From assembly GCA_045580225.1 (NCBI GenBank), contig JAZNNJ010000022.1:19831-83830 (forward strand): DNA of 64,000 nt. The letters are read 5' to 3'. A program made the translations under genes and the position numbers. The notes beneath the pieces are model-generated. The model was given only the letters and a program-made list of their open reading frames with translations, was not told the origin of the DNA and searched no databases. This document shows positions 51,954 to 59,441 of the stretch, piece after piece. Each line of letters begins with the position of its first letter. Position 1 is the stretch's first letter. The DNA comes from CAUUCF01 sp045580225 (GTDB lineage Bacteria; Pseudomonadota; Gammaproteobacteria; UBA9339).

Positions 51954-53416
51954 TGAAAAATTTTGAAGTAATAATATTGGGTAGTGGGGCTGCAGGGTTA
52001 ACTGTAGCTTTGGAGTTGGCCGATTTAGGTAAAAAAGTAGCTTTGTTAACTAAGAAAGATTTGTTATCAGGAAGTACAGCTTATGCTCAGGGAGGTATTT
52101 CAGCTGTTATTGATCAGAATGATAAGTTCGAATTTCATATTCAGGATACTTATGTGGCGGGAGATTGTTATGGAGACTTGGATGTTATTAAATACGTAGT
52201 TAGTAATGCTCCTAAGGCAATTGAGTGGTTGCAGAATCAGGGGATGAATTTTACTTTAGAAGACGGAAAATTGCATCTTACTCGCGAAGGGGGGCATAGT
52301 TGTCGTCGTATTTTGCATACGCGAGATATAACCGGTCGTGAGTTAGCTAATACTTTAATAAGGCGAATAAAGAGTACCAAAATTACAATTTTAACTAATT
52401 GGGTAGGAGTAGATTTAATTGTTGAGGGTAAGCGATGTTGTGGGGTAAAGTATTTTAATTTAAATGAAGGTACTTACGGTGAAGTTAGGAGTGATTTTGT
52501 AGTTTTAGCTACCGGAGGTACTAATCGTATTTATCCAGTCATAACTAGTAATACAGATAATTATGGTGCAGGTATTGCTATGGCAGTTAGGGCGGGAGTA
52601 AAAATTAGAAATATGGAATTTCATCAGTTTCATCCTACATCATTTTTTAGATACCCATTTTTAATTAGTGAAGCAGTACGTGGAGAGGGAGGGTATTTAT
52701 CTGTTAATGGTAAATCCTTTATGAATAAATATGATGAACGTGGTGATTTAGCGCCTAGAGACATTGTAACTAGAGCTATTGTAAGAGAATTAGAACTAAA
52801 TGATCGAGAGTACGTAGATTTAAATTTAAATAAAATTTCTGAAGTAAATAAACGTTTTCCTGAAATATATAATTTTTGTTATAAGCATGGTTTAGATATT
52901 AGGGAACATTCTATTCCAGTGGTTCCTGCTGCCCATTATGTTTGTGGTGGTGTAGTAACTAATTTATCAGGAGAAACTAGTTTATCTAATTTATTTGCGG
53001 TTGGTGAAGTAGCTTGTACCGGATTACATGGTGCTAATAGATTAGCTAGTAATTCTTTAATTGAATGTATTGTTTTTGGTTTAGCTGTTAGTAAAGAAAT
53101 TTTAAGACGATTGAAACCGACAGGTAATTTAGTAGAAATTAAATCTTTTGGAAAATTATTAGATGGACGTTCTAATTCGTTTGATATAGAGTTACCAAAG
53201 TTAATGTGGAAAAAGGCGGGAATTATACGCAAAACAAAAAATTTAGAAGAGATGCTTGTTTGGATAAATGAACGAGAAAGCGATTGGAATATTGATACTT
53301 TAAGCTTGAGACAACAGGAAACGCGTAATTTGTTTACGGTTGCGAAATTAATTGTAGGTTCTGCTTTGAATCAAAAGCGAAATTGTGGTTGTCATTTTAA
53401 TATTGATTTAATTTAA
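51953..53416 (+). CDS. nadB: NadB, L-aspartate oxidase
   Basis: FAD enzyme that makes iminoaspartate, the first step of de novo NAD synthesis. The ATG at 51953 (MKNFEVIILGSGAAGL) overlaps the pit stop; a longer frame that would extend into pit is not needed. The 487-residue protein has the FAD motif LGSGAAGLTVALEL, STAYAQGGISAV, the active-site GGHSCRRILHTRD, MEFHQFHPTSFF, and AVGEVACTGLHGANRLASNSL. The C-terminal helical domain is shorter than in the 540-residue E. coli enzyme. With NadD at 34.7 kb it implies that the cell makes its own NAD; nadA and nadC are not in the window. Confidence 0.95.
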   Translation: MKNFEVIILGSGAAGLTVALELADLGKKVALLTKKDLLSGSTAYAQGGISAVIDQNDKFEFHIQDTYVAGDCYGDLDVIKYVVSNAPKAIEWLQNQGMNFTLEDGKLHLTREGGHSCRRILHTRDITGRELANTLIRRIKSTKITILTNWVGVDLIVEGKRCCGVKYFNLNEGTYGEVRSDFVVLATGGTNRIYPVITSNTDNYGAGIAMAVRAGVKIRNMEFHQFHPTSFFRYPFLISEAVRGEGGYLSVNGKSFMNKYDERGDLAPRDIVTRAIVRELELNDREYVDLNLNKISEVNKRFPEIYNFCYKHGLDIREHSIPVVPAAHYVCGGVVTNLSGETSLSNLFAVGEVACTGLHGANRLASNSLIECIVFGLAVSKEILRRLKPTGNLVEIKSFGKLLDGRSNSFDIELPKLMWKKAGIIRKTKNLEEMLVWINERESDWNIDTLSLRQQETRNLFTVAKLIVGSALNQKRNCGCHFNIDLI

Positions 53417-53539
53417 ATTTTTTAATAGTACTTTCAAAATATTTTTAATTTTTTGAATAATAAGATATTGGGTTTATGGGTTATGTGCCCAATTTATCTA
53501 GAATTATTTTAGTAATAATATTTTGATGTTAATACTTTT

Positions 53540-53567
53540 TTGAGTAATGATAATAATGTGGTATAAT
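53540..53567 (+). promoter_or_regulatory. Candidate sigma70 promoter of tpiA
   Basis: TTGAGT (53540-53545), 16-base spacer, consensus TATAAT (53562-53567), about 57 bp before the tpiA ATG. The gap of 207 bp after nadB is otherwise AT-rich with no gene. Confidence 0.6.
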
Positions 53568-53623
53568 AATATCATTTATTGAGCGATGTAGGGTAAATAG
53601 TTATAAATATTGAGGTAAAAAAT

Positions 53624-54385
53624 ATGCGGAAATTAATGATTGCTGGTAATTGGAAAATGAATAAATCCCCAAGTGAAGCAGTAGTTTTAGCAGAAAATTT
53701 TGATCAAAAAATGATTAAAGATTTGAGAGTAGAGGTGGTAATTGCTCCTACTTTGTTATCGTTACCTGTAGTGGTTCAAAAATTGAAGAATAACAATTCA
53801 AATATTAGGGTGTATGCTCAAAATTGTTATTTTAAAGATGAGGGAGCGTACACTGGTGAAGTTTCCGCAAAGATGTTAAAATCTGAAAGAGTTGATGGTG
53901 TAATTATTGGTCATTCTGAACGTAGGCAGATATTTAATGAATCTAATTTTTTGGTTAATGAAAAGGTAAAAGCGGCAATTAATGTTGGTTTACAAGTAAT
54001 TTTATGTGTTGGTGAAACTTTGATAGAAAGGGAGGAACATCATGTCGAATCGGTAATTGCTGAACAATTGTTAGAAGGTTTGGCAGGGATTAATGATTTA
54101 TCTTCATTAGTAATAGCTTACGAACCCGTTTGGGCTATCGGTACTGGTAAAACTGCTACTCCTGATCAGGCGGAAGAAGTACATCAGTTTATTCGTAAAT
54201 TTATATCAGATCGTTTTAATGGTGAAATGGCAGATAAATGTCGTATTTTGTATGGTGGTAGTGTAAAGGCTAGTAATGCTAATGAGTTATTAGCTAAACC
54301 AAATATTGATGGTGCATTGATTGGTGGTGCAAGCTTGAAAGAAGAAGAATTTTTGTCAATTATTGATATTGCTAGTAGATTATGA
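53624..54385 (+). CDS. tpiA: TpiA, triosephosphate isomerase
   Basis: Interconverts dihydroxyacetone phosphate and glyceraldehyde 3-phosphate. The 253-residue TIM barrel has GNWKMN (catalytic Lys), IIGHSERRQIF (catalytic His), AYEPVWAIGTGKTATPDQAEEVH (catalytic Glu and flexible loop 6), and the phosphate-binding ILYGGSVKASNA and DGALIGGASL. It starts with a Met preceded by GAGGTAAAAA. Overlaps kdsB by 4 bp. Along with gpmI it indicates a glycolysis or gluconeogenesis segment. Confidence 0.97.
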   Translation: MRKLMIAGNWKMNKSPSEAVVLAENFDQKMIKDLRVEVVIAPTLLSLPVVVQKLKNNNSNIRVYAQNCYFKDEGAYTGEVSAKMLKSERVDGVIIGHSERRQIFNESNFLVNEKVKAAINVGLQVILCVGETLIEREEHHVESVIAEQLLEGLAGINDLSSLVIAYEPVWAIGTGKTATPDQAEEVHQFIRKFISDRFNGEMADKCRILYGGSVKASNANELLAKPNIDGALIGGASLKEEEFLSIIDIASRL

Positions 54386-55125
54386 AAATTTTGTGTGTAA
54401 TTCCGAGTCGACTTGGGTCAACTCGTTTACCAAGAAAGCCGTTAAGGATTATTCAAGGTAAACCAATGATCCAGTGGGTTTATGAAAGAGCGTCTAAATG
54501 TAGTTTAATTGATAAAGTAGTGGTAGCTACAGATAGTCAGGAGATTGCTTCAGTAATAGAACAGATCGGTGGTGAGGCGGTGATTACTGATGCTAGCTTC
54601 AATACGGGCACGGATAGAGTAGCCGCCGTTGCTGGTATGTATGCTAACATGGATGTAATAATTAATTTACAAGGTGATGAACCTTTTATTCAGCCTAGAA
54701 TTTTGGAGGAATTAGTATCATTTTACGTTAATGGAGAAAATCCGGAAATGTCCACAGTAGCTTTTGCATTGGAGCTTAAACATTATATAGATCCTAATGT
54801 AGTTAAGGTGATTGTAGATCGTAAAAAATTCGCTCTTTATTTTTCTAGGTCACCGATTCCGTATTTACGGGTAAATGATAAAACTTTAGACCAATTTCCA
54901 GTATATCATCATATGGGGTTGTATGCTTTTAGGAAAGATTTTTTGTTGGAATTTGCAAAAATATCTCAAACTCCATTAGAAATAGCTGAATCGTTGGAAC
55001 AATTGCGTGCTTTAGAAAACGGTTATCGGATCAAAGTGGCTATTACTTCTTATAAAACGTTAGAAATCAATTTGCCTGAAGAATTAGAAGCTGCGCAACA
55101 TTTTAAATATCAGGAAGAAAACTAG
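54382..55125 (+). CDS. kdsB: KdsB, CMP-KDO synthetase
   Basis: Activates KDO with CTP for transfer to lipid A. The 247-residue protein shows the nucleotidyltransferase signatures VIPSRLGSTRLPRKPL, VATDSQEI, NLQGDEPFI, SRSPIPY and HHMGLYAFRKDFLL. ATGA overlap with tpiA; gltD-like gene follows after 1 bp. With LpxA it supports a KDO-bearing LPS core. Confidence 0.96.
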   Translation: MKILCVIPSRLGSTRLPRKPLRIIQGKPMIQWVYERASKCSLIDKVVVATDSQEIASVIEQIGGEAVITDASFNTGTDRVAAVAGMYANMDVIINLQGDEPFIQPRILEELVSFYVNGENPEMSTVAFALELKHYIDPNVVKVIVDRKKFALYFSRSPIPYLRVNDKTLDQFPVYHHMGLYAFRKDFLLEFAKISQTPLEIAESLEQLRALENGYRIKVAITSYKTLEINLPEELEAAQHFKYQEEN

Positions 55126-55126
55126 T

Positions 55127-56584
55127 ATGCCTAAAAAAGCAAGTATTTTTGGTAAAGCTCCTTGTGTATTTAGTTGTCCGTTAAATAATCCTATTCCTCA
55201 ATGGATTAAGTTATATAGAGATGGTAATCACGAATCCGCGTTTAGATTGCTTTTAGAAACTAATCCTTTTCCTGCAATTTTAGGTAGGGTGTGCTACCAT
55301 AATTGTGAAAGAATGTGCAATCGGAAAGTTAATGGTGGTAAGTCTGTTTTGATTCATAGTTTAGAAAGTAATTTAGGAGATCTGGCACTAAAAAATAATT
55401 GGATGCCAAATATTTTACAAGAGGAGCGTTTAGAAAAGGTTTTAATTATCGGTAGTGGCCCTGCTGGTTTAAGTGCCGCATTTTATTTAAGATTATTAGG
55501 ATATCAAGTAACAATTGTGGAGAAAGAGAGGGTAGTTGGTGGAACGATGTTATTTGGTATACCCGAGTTTCGGTTACCCAAAAATATTATTTATCAGGAG
55601 GTTGATAGATTAAAGAGATTAGGAGTAAAAATTATTAGTAATTATTTTTTAGAGGATTTTTCTAAAGAACGTAAAAAGTATGATGCAATATTTTTAGCAA
55701 CAGGTGCTTTATTAGGAAAAAAATTGTTGAGTATCGAGAAGGAAAATAATTCAATATTAGATGCCATAACTTTTTTAAAATGCCATTTTTATGGTAGTTT
55801 ACCTAAATTAGGTAAGAGTTTAGTGGTTTACGGAGGAGGGAATACTGCGATAGATGTTGCAAGAGTAGCTGTTAGATTAGGATGTAAGGTAAGGATAATT
55901 TATCATCGTTTTCGAGAGAAAATGGTTGCTTTACCTGAAGAAGTTAAAATAGCAGAACAGGAAGGAGTTATAATTGAATGTTCAAAGAGTATTGAAACTT
56001 TTGCGCGTGGGTTATTAACTTTAAGAGTGAATCAGTATGATGATGATGGTAATATATATCCTACAGAACAAATTGAAACTTTAAAAGTGGATAGTTTAGT
56101 TTTGGCATTAAGTCAGTCGATAGATTCGAGTTTTTTAGCAAAAATTCCTAATCTTGAGTTTAATGATAAATTTGTGGAGGTGGATGATAAATTTCAAACC
56201 AATTTACCAGGATTATTTGCTGGTGGTGATTTGGTACAACAAAATCGTAATGTAACTAATGCTGTTCAAAGTGGTAGACAGGCTGCCTATAGTATTAATG
56301 AATATCTAGATAAATCGAAATTAGAAATTGTTATTGGTAAAGAAGTTATCAAGAATAGTTCGAAAACAACTCATTTAGAAGAAAATTTATTGCAAGAAGC
56401 GAGGAGTTGTTATGCTTGTAACGAATGTTTGGGGTGTAAACGTTGTTTAGAGGTTTGTCCTCGTGATGCTATTTATTTCAAAAATGGTAAAATAGCTGAA
56501 ATTTTGAAGGATCGTTGTATTGGGTGTGGTAAGTGTGTAAAAAATTGTCCTATTAATTTTTTAACTTTAATTGATCAGGTATAA
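55127..56584 (+). CDS. GltD-like NAD(P)H-dependent flavoprotein fused to a 2[4Fe-4S] ferredoxin
   Basis: The 485-residue protein has an N-terminal GltD cluster-binding region (CVFSCPLNNPIPQWI, RVCYHNCERMCNR), an FAD-binding fold (IIGSGPAGLSAAFYL), the GGTMLFGIPEFRLP signature, an NAD(P) fold (VVYGGGNTAIDVARVA), and LFAGGDLVQ near the end of the flavoprotein part. Residues about 425-480 carry a ferredoxin with eight Cys in two clusters (CLGCKRCLEVCP and CIGCGKCVKNCP). The domain set resembles the small subunit of glutamate synthase and related pyridine-nucleotide:ferredoxin oxidoreductases; the electron acceptor is unknown, since no gltB is next to it. It is the last core gene before the repeat-rich right end. 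Confidence 0.85.
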   Translation: MPKKASIFGKAPCVFSCPLNNPIPQWIKLYRDGNHESAFRLLLETNPFPAILGRVCYHNCERMCNRKVNGGKSVLIHSLESNLGDLALKNNWMPNILQEERLEKVLIIGSGPAGLSAAFYLRLLGYQVTIVEKERVVGGTMLFGIPEFRLPKNIIYQEVDRLKRLGVKIISNYFLEDFSKERKKYDAIFLATGALLGKKLLSIEKENNSILDAITFLKCHFYGSLPKLGKSLVVYGGGNTAIDVARVAVRLGCKVRIIYHRFREKMVALPEEVKIAEQEGVIIECSKSIETFARGLLTLRVNQYDDDGNIYPTEQIETLKVDSLVLALSQSIDSSFLAKIPNLEFNDKFVEVDDKFQTNLPGLFAGGDLVQQNRNVTNAVQSGRQAAYSINEYLDKSKLEIVIGKEVIKNSSKTTHLEENLLQEARSCYACNECLGCKRCLEVCPRDAIYFKNGKIAEILKDRCIGCGKCVKNCPINFLTLIDQV

Positions 56585-56895
56585 AATTTTTACAAGTGGT
56601 TTGTTTTTTGGGGCTAATTAATTTTACTAAAACTATGTAAATAAAGATCGATTACAATGCGTGATAAAATAAGATAAATGCGTTAGTGTAATGAGTAGTG
56701 TAAAAAATAAAAAATTATTATGATGCATGAGCACTGGGATTTGGATGTGTTATAGTGATTAAAAGAAAGAATTTTATACTAAGAATTATTTATTATCAGG
56801 ATTAAATTTGAAGAATTATTAGATTTAATATTAGCAAGGTAAGCTAATAGTAGAAATGTAGATAAAAATATTCGTACATACAATAAGTTTTATGC
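56585..56895. other. Non-coding stretch before the tandem module
   Basis: About 310 bp of AT-rich DNA with frequent stops on both strands and no recognisable gene. Its right end merges into the TATGCTTGCTTAATTTATT block shared with the region upstream of the second module. Confidence 0.4.
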
Positions 56896-56924
56896 TTGCT
56901 TAATTTATTGTATGTATTTACAGT
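56896..56924 (+). promoter_or_regulatory. Degenerate copy of the module promoter
   Basis: TTGCTT (56896-56901), 17 bases, then TACAGT where the downstream copy (59067-59095) has TATAAT. The surrounding bases are nearly identical between the copies. The damaged -10 fits the loss of function of the genes behind it. Confidence 0.65.
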
Positions 56925-56949
56925 CATTATGTGAGATAAAGGTGAAGTT

Positions 56950-57279
56950 ATGTAAATATTAAATAAATATTTATTAAATAAAATTACTGGTGGACAGTGC
57001 ACGTGTTTCATCTTGTACAACGGTACTGTACCGATTCCTACGGTAATTGATTCTATAGATTTAGAATATATATGTAAGTATATATGTTGTAACGAAACAG
57101 GTGAAGCTTATTATCGTTTTGGTTGGTCTAACGTTGTACATAAATGTTTTGATAACCAAAGGGATTTTCCTGGTACGTTGGATAGTGAACAATTGAGTTT
57201 AGAAAGTAGGTTTTTAATAGCACGGGGCGCTATATTGGGTAAGATGCTAGATGCGCAGTGGCAACAAAGTGATAATTAA
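56950..57279 (+). pseudogene. Six-Cys double-glycine-leader peptide gene, inactivated at codon 2
   Basis: Aligned with the intact paralogue at 59121-59402, this copy reads ATG-TAA where the other reads ATG-AAA, then continues in frame for 108 codons: ILNKYLLNKITGG, then Gln-Cys-Thr-Cys, IDLEYICKYICC, AYYRFGWSNVVHKC, and a longer tail. All six mature-part Cys are kept. A rescue start inside the frame (Met at 57013) would lack the leader. The ribosome-binding site (AAAGGTGAAGTT) is intact. With the damaged -10 box this is a recently dead gene. Confidence 0.8.
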
Positions 57280-57282
57280 GTG

Positions 57283-58800
57283 AAATGATTGGTAGAAACG
57301 TTAGTAAGAATAGATTAATACTATATTGCTAGGATATTTAATATGGCGAATATTAATTACAGGATTGGATATGCAAAGTTAGAAACAACTTTTTAAATTC
57401 ATTGAGAAGTTACTGTTAAAGATCGCTTTAAAAGATAGATTGGTGGTGAGTTGTTTTTCTTCTTCAATATTAGATTCAGTACAGTCCTTATGCGCACGTA
57501 GTCAGAGTAGGGTATTATTGAATAATATATCTGCAGTTGTTAGGAACGTTCCAATAATGATCAATATAGAAGAAGATACGGATTCTAAAAATGTTCTTTT
57601 TTATCCAGTGCTTTGTATTAATGATGAATTACGCAATTTATTGGGAATTATATTGGAAAAAGATGAGGTAGGTAAATTTATTCAAGAATTTTGTGAAATA
57701 CGGGGGTGAGAATATATTATGTAATGAAAATTTATGTGACAAGTTATTATTAGCATATGAGAATAGTATTGCTAACAGTTAACCTATCAATGATTTGTTT
57801 GAAGGGGAAGAGGTAAGGGGTAATTTTACTGACCGACTTAGTAAGAATTTTAGAACAAAAATAAGCAATAATAAAAAAAAAGAATTTCAATAGATACTTT
57901 TATTGAAAGTATAAGAAATATAATTAAGATACGAAAAGAAGGTCAATAAGTCGATATCATATTGTAAATTAAAGAAAATTTTTACTGACGGAATTTATTT
58001 AAATTTAACCGAAAAAATATTTGGAATCTAATTATATTAAACCTCTAGTATGGCAAAAAGGTAAGTGGAAAATGATTTGTAGCAATGCAGTAGTTTCATT
58101 ATAATGGAGGTTACAAAAGTTATTAAAGATGAAAATTATTCTAGTGTTGTAATGGGTAGTGTGTAAACTAGATATGGAACATCCTTGTTTAATAATTATT
58201 TTAAAAAATAGTAAGGAAAATACGCTAAAAAAATATTAACTATTAACTAAATAAAAATGATAACAATAAGAGAAGTTTATTAAAAAATCAAAATGTTTTA
58301 AAAGAGAATATGTATAGAGTTAAGAACATGTTAGTTTTATATGGTAATGCTTTTTAAGATTTCTTAACTATTTAATGGCGGCGTGTATTAATTGTTATCT
58401 GTACTAAAATAGGATAGATTGTTATTTTAATCGACGTCAAAGTTTTGGATTTTTAACTCCTACAGTTACCGATGTAGGAGCGGGATTAAGACTAAATTTT
58501 GGTTTATTGCCGCCAATAGCAATAGATTCGGTAAAGGAAGGAATAAAATATTTTGATACTTGGTTAAGTAGTATAAATATAAAAGAATTATTTTTCTCAG
58601 ATCCTGCATTAAAAAATGAAGTAATTTATGTTGCAAAATCTGACGATATGCGCAAAATTGTAATGATTGGATTAAAATTAAAAAAAATTAGATATGATAT
58701 TCTATCCAAGATTACATTTGGGAAAATGAGAAGACATTATAAATATAAGAAAGAAAAGTATAGTATTTTATTGAAAGGTTTAAAAGAATCTAAGGGTTAG
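57283..58800 (+). pseudogene. Decayed paralogue of the large OTU/Ulp1-associated protein
   Basis: Several stretches match the large gene at 59442 onward, but frames are broken by many stops and indels. Around 57480-57540 the copy encodes SLCARSQSRVLLNN, matching YYARSQRGAYLNK near residue 55 of the intact protein. At 58380-58592 it matches 60720-60930 closely, with a CAA-to-TAA nonsense change at 58405-58407; in frame it reads FGFLTPTVTDVGAGLRLNF and IKELFFS. After that point the relic diverges and ends in a basic tail (KLKKIRYDILSKITFGKMRR, stop at 58800). It therefore had a different, shorter C-terminal part without the visible peptidase domains. Confidence 0.8.
58380..58592 (+). repeat. 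Segment repeated at 60720-60930
   Basis: About 210 bp nearly identical to part of the intact large gene, including 39 bases that match exactly around CGACGTCAAAGTTTTGGATT and its continuation. Similarity stops abruptly after AAAGAATTATTTTTCTC, which marks where the two paralogues take different C-terminal sequences. Confidence 0.85.
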
Positions 58801-59066
58801 TAGTTATTTTATAATATGAATTTTATATTAATATCGAAAGATAATCGTGAATAAATTGGTTTACAGTTAAATATATAGCTGCTGACTTATTGAAAATAAT
58901 TTTAAATATCTTCATTGTTTTTTATTAAGTGCTAGAAATTTATAGGGATTTAAAATTAGCATAAAAAATTATGCGAAAAACTTTAGAACTTTGCAAAGAT
59001 AATGTTATTGAAGATGATGTAAAGTATATGTTTTAAAAATGTTTTTGGGTGCATTAAATTTAATGC

Positions 59067-59095
59067 TTGCTTAATTTATTCTATATATTTATAAT
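59067..59095 (+). promoter_or_regulatory. Consensus-like promoter of the intact module
   Basis: TTGCTT (59067-59072), spacer of exactly 17 bases, TATAAT (59090-59095), then the ribosome-binding site AAAGGTGA ahead of the ATG at 59121. It is the best promoter match in the region. It would transcribe the peptide gene and, 39 bp behind it, the large gene. Confidence 0.8.
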
Positions 59096-59120
59096 CGTTG
59101 TATATAATAAAGGTGAGATT

Positions 59121-59402
59121 ATGAAAGTGTTAAATAAGTATTTATTCGATGAAGTAGTTGGTGGCGGTAAATGTGTTTGTTTATTTCCAAATTTTATTTC
59201 ATATGAATCTTATGGGATAGATTTAGATTATCTTACACAAAAAGAATATGAGTGTAGGAGAATATGTTGTAAAAATAATCGTAATGCAGGGGTTTATTAT
59301 AAATTTAATAGTGATGTAGTGCACAAATGCTCTAAAAATCAAGTGGATTTTTTTGCACCTTATTATGAGCGCTTACTTAGTATTTTAGGTTCAGCATTTT
59401 GA
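59121..59402 (+). CDS. Six-cysteine peptide precursor with double-glycine leader
   Basis: The 93-residue protein has an N-terminal leader MKVLNKYLFDEVVGG, fitting the double-glycine type cut by C39 peptidase ABC exporters. The mature part (about 78 residues) has six Cys in the order CxC, then CxxxCC, then one Cys, with the conserved segments YECRRICC, VYYKF and DVVHKCSKNQVDF. Two or three disulfides in an exported peptide are likely. A relic paralogue at 56950-57279 keeps the same Cys pattern. I recognise no known family. The large protein gene starts 39 bp downstream, so the two are probably co-transcribed. A toxin, effector partner or signalling role is inference. Confidence 0.75.
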   Translation: MKVLNKYLFDEVVGGGKCVCLFPNFISYESYGIDLDYLTQKEYECRRICCKNNRNAGVYYKFNSDVVHKCSKNQVDFFAPYYERLLSILGSAF

Positions 59403-59441
59403 TAAGAAATTTATATATTTTTACTGTATTAAGAGAAATAG

